Assembly (NCBI GenBank): GCA_035551615.1
Contig: DASZNC010000163.1
Location: 1-64,000, forward strand
Source of the DNA: JAKCDU01 sp035551615
GTDB taxonomy: Bacteria > Actinomycetota > Acidimicrobiia > Acidimicrobiales > Palsa-688
DNA length: 64,000 nucleotides
Direction: 5' to 3'
Shown here: positions 51,885 to 61,291 of the stretch, one piece after another
Layout of the letters: each line of letters begins with the position of its first letter
Numbering within the stretch: the first letter of the stretch is position 1
Notes under the pieces: generated by a model
Database searches by the model: none
Told to the model about the DNA's origin: nothing
Seen by the model: the letters and a program-made list of their open reading frames with translations, nothing else
Position numbers and translations under genes: made by a program

Positions 51885-52907
51885 TTACTTCCCGCGCCGG
51901 CGGAAGCCGATCCGAGATCGCCCGCTCTCGGCCGGCGTGGGACCTTCCGGATCAGGGGGTCGGGCCTCCAGAGGCGGGAGGGTCGAGATCGGATAGCCGG
52001 GGGGCGCTGGTAGCGGACTCACCGGTGCGTCGATCCGACCGTGGAAACTGGGCGATGGCACATACCCGGGCGGCGTTGGCAGGGCGCTCCCGGCGACCTG
52101 GCCGGGCGGAGCCGTGGCGGTCCCGGCGCGTTCCGGGCCGGCAGGGGTTCCCGGGCGGGGCAGGAACCCGCTGGGTGCCGACGAGGCGGACAACGTGGGG
52201 TAGCCCTGCGGCAGTCTGGCCGGCGCCGCCGCCCGTTCGACTTCGACAGGAGATGTCAAAGGAGCCGCCATCTCGACATTCACCGTCTCGACCACCGCCC
52301 CGCCCGACGGGGCCGCAGGGGGCACCTCCTCTGATTGGTCGAGGCTCCCGGGGGGCCGGTCGGGCCCGCCCGGCCCGTGTTCACCTGGCGCCGGCGGGGC
52401 AGGTCGGCCGGGAGATGCCAGGTCCGGGAACGGAAGGGCCAGCTGGAGATCGGCAACGCCCGCCGGCGGGGCGAGGGCCGGCGGGGGACAGGAGGGAACG
52501 GAACCGGGGTCGGCGACCAGGTGGGGGAGGTCAGCCGGTCTCAGCGTGGCCTGCGAGGTGGCCGGCACGGGCGGCGGCGGTGGTGGGACCTCGGTGCCGT
52601 GCGGAAATTCCGGAAGAGGCGGCCAATAGGGAAGCGGGGCCGAAGCCGGGAGCACGATGTCGTCCTCCTCGTCTACCTGCGGGTCGGGGTCGGGGGGCTG
52701 GTAGGACACGGGCGCCGGGGCCGGTGGCGATCGCCGGGCGGGGGCCGACGGCTTCTCCGGTGGGGGCGCCGGCTCCCGTTTGGCCGCGAAGAAGTCGTTG
52801 AGGAACCCGAGCAGCAGCGCGTTGTCCGGAAGCGACCCGTTCGCAGGTTCACTGATACCTCGGTCGTCACCCCCGAGCGCGAGGCTGGCCACTTCGGTCA
52901 CCGACAT
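51885..52907 (-). CDS. Proline-rich protein of unknown function
   Basis: 340 residues from ATG 52907 with GGGAG 9 nt upstream. The N-terminal 45 residues include a helix (DNALLLGFLNDFFAAKRE). The remainder is a disordered chain rich in Pro, Ala and Gly, with PPGYP, PPGYV and PQGYP repeats, and it ends in basic RSRIGFRRRGK. No signal peptide or transmembrane segment. I do not recognise it. It may be a scaffold or cell-division-associated protein; that is only a guess. Confidence 0.6.
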   Translation of the reverse strand: MSVTEVASLALGGDDRGISEPANGSLPDNALLLGFLNDFFAAKREPAPPPEKPSAPARRSPPAPAPVSYQPPDPDPQVDEEDDIVLPASAPLPYWPPLPEFPHGTEVPPPPPPVPATSQATLRPADLPHLVADPGSVPSCPPPALAPPAGVADLQLALPFPDLASPGRPAPPAPGEHGPGGPDRPPGSLDQSEEVPPAAPSGGAVVETVNVEMAAPLTSPVEVERAAAPARLPQGYPTLSASSAPSGFLPRPGTPAGPERAGTATAPPGQVAGSALPTPPGYVPSPSFHGRIDAPVSPLPAPPGYPISTLPPLEARPPDPEGPTPAESGRSRIGFRRRGK

Positions 52908-52983
52908 CAGGTTCGGCTCCCTGATCTAGACGCTTGAGTCCGAATGGGGCCGAAACGGTCATTGTGTCGCGAGCGATGACAAA

Positions 52984-53055
52984 GAACCGGTGGGTCGATG
53001 CCCCCCTCGGGTGATTTAGCCGTTTAGCCGGGATCAGCCATCTGAACCGGTGGGT
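52984..53055. promoter_or_regulatory. Direct repeats GAACCGGTGGGT exactly 60 bp apart
   Basis: Identical 12-mers at 52984-52995 and 53044-53055 in the 164-bp divergent region. TTTAGCCG is also repeated in tandem at 53015-53022 and 53023-53030. The second 12-mer ends 16 bp before the lipoprotein ATG. Spacing of 60 bp puts both on the same DNA face. Confidence 0.45.
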
Positions 53056-53071
53056 GCGGCATGATCGCCCG

Positions 53072-54199
53072 ATGCGCACTGGAAGAGCAGTCGTGATCTC
53101 GGCCGCCGTGTCGGCGGCCGTCCTGATGTCGGCCTGTGGCTCGTCCGGTGGGCACTCGACCTCGGCGGGCCCGACCACGACCACCCCGACCACCGGATCC
53201 AGTACCGCTCCGACGCCGACATCATCGGCGTCGCCGACCACCGGGGTCACGGCGTCGACATTGCCGTCACCGCCGACGACCGGTCCTTTGACCGCATCAG
53301 CAACGATCACGTTGCCCATCGGGCTGCCCGCCGGCCAACCGATTGCGGCCGAGGGCCCTGACGGCACGGTGTTCATCGACGACCAACCGGCCGGAGCGGT
53401 GTATGTGGTCGACGGCGACACCCCACCGGCCATCGCCGAACATGTCAGTGGCACTGTCAGCGCATTGGCGGCGAGCGGCTCCGATCTGTACGTGGCCACG
53501 TTCACGACGCTGTACGACTACAACCGGAGTAGCGGGAATGTGACGTCTCAAGTGACGCTTCCGCCGGTGAGCACGGCCAATATCTCGAACGCGTTGCCGG
53601 TGGCGATGACGTACGCCGCCGGCCAGCTCTGGGTGCTGATCACGAAGGGCAACGACATCGACGTGTACCGACTCGATCCCGGCACCGGATCGCTCGTCCA
53701 GGTCGAGACCTCGCTCGGGGCGACCGTGGGCACGGACGGCACGCTGTACTACGAGAACACCAGCGGCAACCTGGTCAGCCTGACCGCGTCGGGTACGACG
53801 ACGACCGGGCCCCATTTGTCGACCCAGTCGAACGGTGAGGGGGGCGGCGTGCAGTTCGTCGACGCCGTGGCCGGCGGTTACGTGTGGACGCAGGACGATG
53901 CCGGGCAGGGGCTGGATGCCGACTACCAGGGGTATTCGACGACCTCTCTGGCGGCCGGCCCGTCGTCGCCGGGCACGGCCGGCGCCACGATGGCCGACAC
54001 ATTGGGTGGACCGCTGTTCCGGTCGGGGGCCGAGGCCAACGCCTGCCCGTCGGGGGCCAACGCATGTGTCCTCCGCATAGGTTCGGGAGCGACGCTGAGT
54101 GACGGTCTGGCCACTGGCGCCGGCGCCGTCCTGCTCGGCCCCTACCCGGCCCTGGTCGGACCGAAGGGCGACAGCCTGGCCCTGCAACGGCTCAGCTGA
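53072..54199 (+). CDS. Lipoprotein with probable beta-propeller domain
   Basis: 375 residues from ATG 53072. The lipobox is VLMSACG, then about 60 residues rich in Thr, Pro and Ser. The rest has repeated blade-like strands (GTVFIDDQPAGAVYVVDGD, GSDLYVATFTTLYDYN, GQLWVLITKGNDIDVYRLD) of a propeller. Two Cys (ACPSGANAC) are near the end. Substrate or partner unknown. Confidence 0.78.
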   Translation: MRTGRAVVISAAVSAAVLMSACGSSGGHSTSAGPTTTTPTTGSSTAPTPTSSASPTTGVTASTLPSPPTTGPLTASATITLPIGLPAGQPIAAEGPDGTVFIDDQPAGAVYVVDGDTPPAIAEHVSGTVSALAASGSDLYVATFTTLYDYNRSSGNVTSQVTLPPVSTANISNALPVAMTYAAGQLWVLITKGNDIDVYRLDPGTGSLVQVETSLGATVGTDGTLYYENTSGNLVSLTASGTTTTGPHLSTQSNGEGGGVQFVDAVAGGYVWTQDDAGQGLDADYQGYSTTSLAAGPSSPGTAGATMADTLGGPLFRSGAEANACPSGANACVLRIGSGATLSDGLATGAGAVLLGPYPALVGPKGDSLALQRLS

Positions 54200-54391
54200 G
54201 CATCGGCCAGGTCCGCCCGAACGGGAAGGCGGCCGGGGTCGGTTTGGGGTTGATTCGCTATCGTCTGGGTGGCGTACGGCGTCGGGGACGTTGATGCCAG
54301 CTGTAGGGAGATTCCGAAGTCGTGTGCCGGCTGGTTCGCCTAGGGCGTGGCGGGTAACCAGATGGGAGCGATCGAAGAAACGGAGTATGGG

Positions 54392-54559
54392 ATGCCTGAG
54401 TCCGCATGCAACACCCACGAGGATCACGATCATGAGCATGGCCCCGACTGCGGTCATGAGAGCGTGGAACACGAAGACCACATCGACTACATCCACGACG
54501 GCCATCGTCACTTTGCCCACGAGGGGCACTGGGACGAGCATGAGGCCGTGACGGAGTAG
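54392..54559 (+). CDS. Tiny His-rich metal-binding protein
   Basis: 55 residues from ATG 54392 with GGAG about 9 nt upstream. It contains about 13 His, plus acidic residues and two Cys, for example THEDHDHEHGPDCGHE and YIHDGHRHFAHEGHWDEH. A family of similar small proteins is sometimes labelled zinc transporter permease, although it has no membrane segment. Binding of Zn2+ or another metal is a reasonable inference. Confidence 0.72.
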   Translation: MPESACNTHEDHDHEHGPDCGHESVEHEDHIDYIHDGHRHFAHEGHWDEHEAVTE

Positions 54560-54614
54560 GTCCGTCGGCTTGATCGCATACGTGGATGGCCCGATTCTCG
54601 GGAGGTAGAGCTTG

Positions 54615-54669
54615 GAGTTGGTTACTGAGAATGACGAACGCCTGGATCTGCGCCGAGTTGGTCGCTGAG
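54615..54669. repeat. Direct repeat GAGTTGGTNNCTGAG, 40-bp period
   Basis: Copies at 54615-54629 and 54655-54669 differ at two bases. They lie in the 227-bp region between the His-rich gene and the rnpB 3' end, which has no gene that I can see. Confidence 0.4.
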
Positions 54670-54786
54670 GCCAGGAAGCCCCGGACCTGAATAGTCAGTG
54701 GTCTTTGCCTACGGCGCTGGGATTCTCACAGCCGCAGCGGTGAATCGGACGGTTGCTGAGCGACCCGCTGTAGTCAAAGGCCGGGT

Positions 54787-55155
<369 letters not shown>

Positions 55156-55194
55156 GGGTCCATCGTACAAAACCGGGGAAGCCCGCCGGCACCG

Positions 55195-56106
55195 TCAGGA
55201 CACCGATCGGAAATCCGAGACGTTCCACTCGGTCTCGGACTTCTTGGCTTCGCTCAGAGGCTTCATGCAATCAGGTGTCGGCATGGTCCGACCAGGCCGG
55301 ATCACCGCCTCCCACGCCGATGAGTCCGCCTCCAGCCGGTAGACCCGACCACCATCCGATGTGGTCTCGCCAGTGGCGAAGCCTCGCCGGCGGGTGTCGA
55401 GCAGCTCCCAGTTCTCCCGGATCAGCGCCTCCCGCTCCATGACCTGAACCTGGGGGCCGGCCAGACCGGCGCAGCCTCGGTAGTGGTCGGCGATCTGGGC
55501 GAAGGGGACCGATCGGGCCAGAACCTGATCCACCAGCTCGACGCCGGCGAAGGCCCATCCGGTGCCCTGCGGCAGGACCATGAAGGTGGCGGCGAAGCGG
55601 TGACCACCCGTATGGCTGGTCCGCCAGAAGCGGACGCCGGCGGTGGCGTCTCGGGCCGCCAGTTGCAGAGCCAGATCGGTGCCGAGGGATCCGCAGCAGA
55701 CATCCCGCCGCCCGTGGGTGCAGACCAGCAGGTCGATGTCCGGCTCGGACCCGGACGCTCCGGCGAGCGAGGACACGGCGTCCGGCAGCGAAGCTCCATG
55801 CTCGGCCGATATGCGGGAGTAGCCGGCAAACCAGTCGTCGCCGTCGGCCCGGCGGTGGAGGATCACCCGCCGCTGCGCAGCGGGCGCATCGAGCGAAGCC
55901 GGCACCAACGCCTGGAGGCGCCAACCGGGACGGCTGCCGATGGCGGCCAGGGAACCGATCTCCCCGACATCGCGAGGCCACGGCAGGGGCGTCTCGACCA
56001 GCAGGAATCCGCGATAGCTGCCGGCGGTGCCGATCGGCTGCAGGCCGGCCTCCCGGGCCCATCTGCTGCAGCGGACCGCGTCCGTCGGCGCGTAGGTGGT
56101 GCTCAC
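55195..56106 (-). CDS. Sucrase/ferredoxin-like protein (thioredoxin-like [2Fe-2S])
   Basis: 303 residues from a GTG overlapping the upstream MFS stop (GTGA). The motif LLVCTHGRRDVCCGSLG provides cysteines of the cluster-binding loop, and RTSHTGGHRFAATFMVLP is the typical histidine-containing signature of PF06999. Cellular role unknown; an electron-transfer or redox function is expected. Confidence 0.87.
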   Translation of the reverse strand: MSTTYAPTDAVRCSRWAREAGLQPIGTAGSYRGFLLVETPLPWPRDVGEIGSLAAIGSRPGWRLQALVPASLDAPAAQRRVILHRRADGDDWFAGYSRISAEHGASLPDAVSSLAGASGSEPDIDLLVCTHGRRDVCCGSLGTDLALQLAARDATAGVRFWRTSHTGGHRFAATFMVLPQGTGWAFAGVELVDQVLARSVPFAQIADHYRGCAGLAGPQVQVMEREALIRENWELLDTRRRGFATGETTSDGGRVYRLEADSSAWEAVIRPGRTMPTPDCMKPLSEAKKSETEWNVSDFRSVS

Positions 56107-57791
56107 TCCTGCAGGCTACCGGGCGTCCGGCGGGCGGTGACCAACGCGATCAGGGAGGACAGCAGGACCAGCGAGGCGGACAGCGTCAGCACCATAGTGA
56201 GACCGGATGTGAAGGAGCTCTCGGCCGCCCCGAGCACCTGGTCGATGATCTTGGCGATCGGGCCGGTTTTCGGCAGCGAGCTCTGGCCGGTGTTGACCTG
56301 GCCGGTAGTGACGGCGGCGATCACCTGGTCGCGGATGGAGGCGGGCAGACCCTTGACCGACGAGAGCTTGTGCAGGAGGTTCGTGGTCAGCTGGGCGTTG
56401 ATGATGGCGCCCAGCACGGTGACGCCCACGACCGCACCGAGCTCACGGCTGGTGTTGACGGCGGAGGCGGCCATCCCGGATCGATCGGCCGGAACGGCGG
56501 AGAGAACCGATGCCGTTGCTCCGACCATGACGACGCCGAGCCCGCCCCCGACGAGCGACAGGCTCCAGCCGAACAGTTCGATCCCGGATGAGACCGACAA
56601 GAAGGCATCGGTGAAGAACAGTCCGGCCGCCGCCACCACCCCGCCGACCGCCATCGGGATACCTGGTCCGGCGCGAGCGACCCACCGGCCCGAGAGAAGT
56701 GACGCCACGATCATGCAGACGGCCATAGGAGCGAAGTCCGCAGCCACGTCGACCGACGAGCGTTGGGCCAGTAACTCGACGAACAGGGGCAGGAAGAAGA
56801 ACACCGCGAACACGGCGAAGAAGCCGGTGAAGGCGAACGTCATGCCGGCGGTGAAAGCGCCGTTGCCGAAGAAATGCAGATCGAGAGCCGGCTCGGCGGC
56901 CCGGAGTTCGTTGCCGACGAACAGTCCGGCGGCCAGCGCGGCCAGCCCGTAGAGGGCGATGATCCACCAGGTCCCGAACCCGTCGGTCTCGCCCAGGATG
57001 GTGGCGAACACCCCCGCCGTGACGGCCAGGGCGGCCAGCAGGAAGCCACCTTCGTCCAGGCGGAACCGGCTCGGGGTACGGCTCTCGGGCAGGATCCGGG
57101 CCACGCCGATCAGGGCGATTAGCCCGACCGCCACATTGAAGATGAACACCAAGCGCCAGCCCCACAAGCCCACCAGCAGGCCGCCGATGACCGGCCCGGC
57201 GGCCAGCGCCAGGCCGGATATGGCCGACCAGATACCGAGGGCGCGGGCCCGCTCGGCGCCACCGGGGTACAGCTGGCGGATCATGGAGAGCGTGCCCGGC
57301 TCAGAGGCAGCCGCACCCACGCCCATGATCACCCGGGCGCCGATGAGCATCCCGCTCGATACGGCGACGGAACCGAGGACCGATCCGGCGGTGAACACGG
57401 CCAGTCCGGCCAACATCGTCGCCCGCCGCCCGAGCCGGTCGCCGATGGTCCCGAAGGTCAACATCAGGCCGGCGAACGGCAGCGCGTAACCGCTGACGAT
57501 CCACTGGAGGGCCTGGATGCCGGCGTGCAGCTGGAGCTGTATGTCGGACAGGGCGACGGCCACGATGGTGTTGTCGAGGAAGGTGACGAACAGCACCAGG
57601 CACAAGACGGCGAGGGGCCACCCGCTCCCCGAGGTCCCGGCGACCGAAGCCCCGTCCCCCGAGGTTCCATCACCCCCGGTCCCGCGGTCAGAGGCCCCGC
57701 TGTCCGACACCCGGCTCCCGGACGATCCGTTCCCGGGCCGGCCCGGCCGGCCGGATCCGGACGGCGCCCAGGATGGCCGTGACTGGGTCAT
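56103..57791 (-). CDS. MFS transporter, DHA2 (EmrB/QacA-like) family
   Basis: 562 residues with a disordered Ser/Gly/Arg-rich head of about 55 residues and 14 predicted helices. The DHA2 motif FLDNTIVAVAL lies in helix 1, and the MFS loop GDRLGRRATML in the next loop. GVGAAASEPGTLSMI and GPVIGGLLVGLWGWR are motif C-like. It exports hydrophobic drugs or metabolites by proton antiport; substrate unknown. Shares an operon with the sucrase/ferredoxin-like gene. Confidence 0.9.
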   Translation of the reverse strand: MTQSRPSWAPSGSGRPGRPGNGSSGSRVSDSGASDRGTGGDGTSGDGASVAGTSGSGWPLAVLCLVLFVTFLDNTIVAVALSDIQLQLHAGIQALQWIVSGYALPFAGLMLTFGTIGDRLGRRATMLAGLAVFTAGSVLGSVAVSSGMLIGARVIMGVGAAASEPGTLSMIRQLYPGGAERARALGIWSAISGLALAAGPVIGGLLVGLWGWRLVFIFNVAVGLIALIGVARILPESRTPSRFRLDEGGFLLAALAVTAGVFATILGETDGFGTWWIIALYGLAALAAGLFVGNELRAAEPALDLHFFGNGAFTAGMTFAFTGFFAVFAVFFFLPLFVELLAQRSSVDVAADFAPMAVCMIVASLLSGRWVARAGPGIPMAVGGVVAAAGLFFTDAFLSVSSGIELFGWSLSLVGGGLGVVMVGATASVLSAVPADRSGMAASAVNTSRELGAVVGVTVLGAIINAQLTTNLLHKLSSVKGLPASIRDQVIAAVTTGQVNTGQSSLPKTGPIAKIIDQVLGAAESSFTSGLTMVLTLSASLVLLSSLIALVTARRTPGSLQE

Positions 57792-57821
57792 GAGGATTCG
57801 ACGCTATCGGCAGATTTGGGA

Positions 57822-60119
57822 TCAACCGACAACGTGGGCGGTGGCCCGGCGCCCCGGCTTCTTGACCACTTCGATGGCGTTCGGCATCTGTTCCTTGATC
57901 TCGCTGTCGTGGGTGACGACCAGGACCTGCCGGAACCGGCCCCGGAGGCGCTCGAGGGCCATCAGCATGCGGGCCTTGCGGTCCTCGTCGAGGGGCCCGA
58001 ACACCTCGTCCAGCACGAGCAGTCCGACCGACCCACCGGACTGGAAGTGGATGTGCTCGCTGATCGCCACCCGGAGGGCCAGGTTGGCCAGGTCGATCTC
58101 CGAGCCGGAGAACCGGTCGAGCCCGTAGAGGTGGCCGGCGTCGCCGATCTGGAGCTGGTAGGTCTCGCCGTCCACCTCGACCGTCTCGTACTCGTGATCG
58201 GTCAGCTCGGCGAACAGGTCGGCCGCCCGCTCGGCCAGGCGCGGCCCCACCGAGGCCACGACCGTGTTGCGGAACTCCGATAGCAGGTCGGCGGCCCGGG
58301 ACCGGTGGCGGGCCTCTGCCTCCAGGTCGGCCAGCTGGGCATGCTGAGCGCGCCCGTCGGCCAGCCGTTCCGCGGCACTGACCGCCCGTTGCCGCTCGCC
58401 GGCGGCGTCGAGGGCGGCCTGCTGGGCCCGGGCGGCGGCTACCTCGGCGGCGCCCAGCGCCTCGTCGCGCGCTGCCCTGGCGGACTCCAGGGCATCAGGC
58501 CGGAAGTCCAGGGCCTTCAGCTTCTCGCGCAGCACCTCGACCCGCCCGGTGGTCTCCTGTAGGCGTTCCCGGGCGGTGGCCAGCGCCGACTCGAGCGTCG
58601 GCCGGGCCTCCAGGCGGGCCCGGATACCGGCCGCCTGGCCGGCCGCTTCCCGCTTCCATCGCAGATCTGTCCGGTATCGGTCGATCCTGGCGGCCACGAC
58701 CGCCGAGGACGGCACTTCGGGGAACTCGGTCCGGACCGGTTGCCAGGCCTGGTCGAGGTCTTCAGTGACGTGCCGCCGACGGGCGTCCGCCTGTTCCCAC
58801 TCGGCGCGACGGCTGCGCGCGGCCGCCTCCTCGGCCTGGGCCTGGCGGGCTGCGGCATCGGTCTTCTTGGACTCGGCCTGGGCTCGCTTCAGGCGGGAGG
58901 AGAGCTCGGCCACATGGGCGGCCGCCGCCTCGGCCTCGGCGGCCCGGTGCGCCTGGACCCGCTCGAACGAGTCGCCCAGCGCCTGGCCGCAGGTCGGGCA
59001 GTCACCCGAGGCGTCCAGGGATCGGCTCCGGTCGGCCGCCGCCTGGGTGCGCTCCTGGTCCGTGCGGGCGGCCGTGAGGAGGGCGGTCACGGTGGCCACC
59101 TCGGTGCGCCGCTTCTCGGCCGCCGCCATCGTCTCCTGGATGGCCACTTCGTCGATCGGGGCCGGAGGGTCCGGGACGACGATGGACTCCCAGGCGCGAG
59201 CGGCCGAGGCCAGGGTCGACAACGCATCGAGCCTCTGCTCGAGTTCCTCGCCGCCGGCGGCCGCCGCGTCGAGCCCGGCCAGCTGGCCGGCGAGGCGGTC
59301 CAGCTCGGCCAGTTCGGCCAGGCGTGAGTCGACCAGCTCCGAGGTGGCGTCCAGCTCCTTGCGGACCGACCGGCCCTCGATGACCAGGGCGTCGTACTCC
59401 TGGCGGCGCAGGTCGATGGCCTGCCAGGCGACCGTGGCCGCATCGGCCTTCTGCCGGGCGGCGCCGGCCGCCGTCGCCTCGTCGGTGGCGGCGACGGCCA
59501 CCGCTTCGGCCCGGGCTGCAGCGTCGGCGGCTTCGATGACCAGTGCGTCGAGATTCACCAGTAGCCCGCGCACCCGGGCGTGGTCGGACGTGAGCTGGCG
59601 GGCGTCCTTGCGGGCGGCATCGCGGGCGTCGTCGAGGGGGGTGATACCGAGCAGTTGGAGGACAAGCTTCCGGCGTTCGGCCGGAGTCTGGTTGGAGAAG
59701 GCGGCCAGCTGCTTCTGCTCGGTGAACACCGACGCGCGGAAGGCGGCGTCGTCCATGCCCAGTACCGACTCGATGAACCGCTCGGCGTCGCGGGTGCCGG
59801 TCGACATCAGGTGGCCGTCGCAGTGGGCCTCCACCGTGACCTGGGAGTTGATGCCCTTGAGCGAGCGGCGGACGAGGTAGAGGTGACCCTCGTGCTCGAA
59901 CTCGACCTCCGTGATCCCGTCGTGGCCCACCCCGGACGACCGGATCTGGTCCTTGGTCGTCCGCGCCTTGCCCCAGAGGGTCCACAGGATGGCTTCCAGG
60001 AGGGTCGACTTTCCGGCGCCGTTGGGCCCGTAGATACCGACCAGGCCGGGGGGTATCTCGAGGTCCAGCTCGTCCTCGTAGACCCGGAAGTTGCGCAGGT
60101 AGAGACGGGTGATCAGCAC
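57822..60119 (-). CDS. sbcC: SbcC/Rad50-like ATPase
   Basis: 765 residues, shorter than E. coli SbcC. Walker A GPNGAGKST (31-39) is near the N-terminus. The coiled-coil arms enclose a zinc hook CPTC (about 374-377). The C-terminal lobe has the signature FSGSEIDLANLALRVAIS and Walker B LLVLDEVFG. With SbcD it processes DNA ends and hairpins. The start overlaps the sbcD 3' end by 7 bp. Confidence 0.94.
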   Translation of the reverse strand: MLITRLYLRNFRVYEDELDLEIPPGLVGIYGPNGAGKSTLLEAILWTLWGKARTTKDQIRSSGVGHDGITEVEFEHEGHLYLVRRSLKGINSQVTVEAHCDGHLMSTGTRDAERFIESVLGMDDAAFRASVFTEQKQLAAFSNQTPAERRKLVLQLLGITPLDDARDAARKDARQLTSDHARVRGLLVNLDALVIEAADAAARAEAVAVAATDEATAAGAARQKADAATVAWQAIDLRRQEYDALVIEGRSVRKELDATSELVDSRLAELAELDRLAGQLAGLDAAAAGGEELEQRLDALSTLASAARAWESIVVPDPPAPIDEVAIQETMAAAEKRRTEVATVTALLTAARTDQERTQAAADRSRSLDASGDCPTCGQALGDSFERVQAHRAAEAEAAAAHVAELSSRLKRAQAESKKTDAAARQAQAEEAAARSRRAEWEQADARRRHVTEDLDQAWQPVRTEFPEVPSSAVVAARIDRYRTDLRWKREAAGQAAGIRARLEARPTLESALATARERLQETTGRVEVLREKLKALDFRPDALESARAARDEALGAAEVAAARAQQAALDAAGERQRAVSAAERLADGRAQHAQLADLEAEARHRSRAADLLSEFRNTVVASVGPRLAERAADLFAELTDHEYETVEVDGETYQLQIGDAGHLYGLDRFSGSEIDLANLALRVAISEHIHFQSGGSVGLLVLDEVFGPLDEDRKARMLMALERLRGRFRQVLVVTHDSEIKEQMPNAIEVVKKPGRRATAHVVG

Positions 60120-61234
60120 GTGCCGTCCCCGGTGATGGCCTGGTCCAGGTACTCGTGCCCCAGCTGCCGCACCCGCTCGCGGTCGAGCCCGGTGAGATCC
60201 TGGTCACGGACATAGCTGTCCCACTGCGCGCCCAGCCCGCTGACCGTCGGCAGATCGGCGTGGATGGCGGCGGCGACGAAGGTCGGCTCCAGCTTCAGGT
60301 GCAGCGCGGCGGCGCCCGCATCCCGCACGGCCAGATGGTCGATCAGCCGCCACACGTCGGGGTCCACGCTCTCGACGTAGAGCCGGGCGACCGCCCCTTC
60401 GGTCACAGATGCGGCCCGCTCCATGAGCCGGTCCTGCAGTTCGGTCGGCGACAGGCCCAGGCCGTACACCGATTCGAGTGTGATGAGCGGTCGGCGCCCG
60501 GCCAGCGGGACGTGACGGCACTCGCCGGAATCGGTGTCGAGGACCACGATGCCCTTCGCCCGATCCGGGTCGTCGGCGAAGCTGAACGTGTCCGGCGCGC
60601 CCGCGTACCACATGCCCTCCGCCACCTTGGCGTACGTGTGGTAGTGGCCGAGGAGGACCAGATCCGACTGGAGGAGGCCGGCGTCCACCTCGATCTCGTT
60701 GATGTCGGCGTACCGGGGTTGGAGTTGCGTGATACGGGGGTGGGTGAGCAGCAGATTGGTCACGCCCGGCTGGCGTCCGGTGGCGGCCTGGGCCAGCGCG
60801 TCGAGGGCGGCGTCGACGGTCAGGGTCTGCGGTACCGCGTGGATGGCCAATCCGGGCAGGTCGAAGCGCTCGTAGGCCAGGCGGTGGGCGAAGTGCATCT
60901 CCGGGAAGGTGTCGGCCAGGGCGCTGTAAGGGCTGCCCTTGCCCGGGAGTCGGGGCGTGTCGTGGTTGCCGGTGATGAGGGCGACCCGGACACCGTGGTC
61001 ACGGATGCGGGCCAGGGCGCTCTGGGCCAGGCGGTAGGACCGGTAGGTGGGGCGGGGATGGTCGAAGATGTCGCCCAGCCACACGATCAGGTCGGGCGCC
61101 TGAGCCAGGGCCAGGTCGATGGCCCCCTCGAAGGAGCACTCGAAGTCGCACTCGCGCTGGTTCACCCCACCCTCGGTGGTGTAGGGGTAGTAGGACCGGC
61201 CCAGATGGGCGTCGCCGATGGCGGCTATCCGCAT
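60113..61234 (-). CDS. sbcD: SbcD/Mre11-like exonuclease subunit
   Basis: 373 residues from ATG 61234. The metallophosphatase motifs are complete: GDAHLG, LGDIFDH, ITGNHDTPR, LLTHPR and LGHYHTYA. It provides the Mn-dependent nuclease of the SbcCD complex. The C-terminal capping region is present. It is first in the operon, 57 bp from a divergent NERD gene, with an inverted repeat between them. Confidence 0.94.
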   Translation of the reverse strand: MRIAAIGDAHLGRSYYPYTTEGGVNQRECDFECSFEGAIDLALAQAPDLIVWLGDIFDHPRPTYRSYRLAQSALARIRDHGVRVALITGNHDTPRLPGKGSPYSALADTFPEMHFAHRLAYERFDLPGLAIHAVPQTLTVDAALDALAQAATGRQPGVTNLLLTHPRITQLQPRYADINEIEVDAGLLQSDLVLLGHYHTYAKVAEGMWYAGAPDTFSFADDPDRAKGIVVLDTDSGECRHVPLAGRRPLITLESVYGLGLSPTELQDRLMERAASVTEGAVARLYVESVDPDVWRLIDHLAVRDAGAAALHLKLEPTFVAAAIHADLPTVSGLGAQWDSYVRDQDLTGLDRERVRQLGHEYLDQAITGDGTC

Positions 61235-61256
61235 GACATCCAGCAAACCAGAGACC

Positions 61257-61286
61257 TGTGACGAATCACAACGATGTGGTTATCCT
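61257..61286 (+). promoter_or_regulatory. NERD-gene promoter with TGTGA-N4-TCACA
   Basis: TGTGA (61257-61261), CGAA, TCACA (61266-61270) is a perfect inverted repeat. TGTGAC could act as -35 and TATCCT (61281-61286) as -10, 18 bp apart; the -10 ends 5 nt before the GTG at 61292. The site also lies upstream of sbcD. Confidence 0.5.
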
Positions 61287-61291
61287 GAGTT

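Noticed and set aside
51609..52937. Open frames on the plus strand across the GTAC array and the proline-rich gene
   Set aside because: They arise from the tandem repeat and from antisense of a proline-rich chain; no start with a ribosome site was seen.
54560..54786. tRNA gene between the His-rich gene and rnpB
   Set aside because: I found no T-arm GTTCRA motif with a matching acceptor stem; only a short direct repeat is present.
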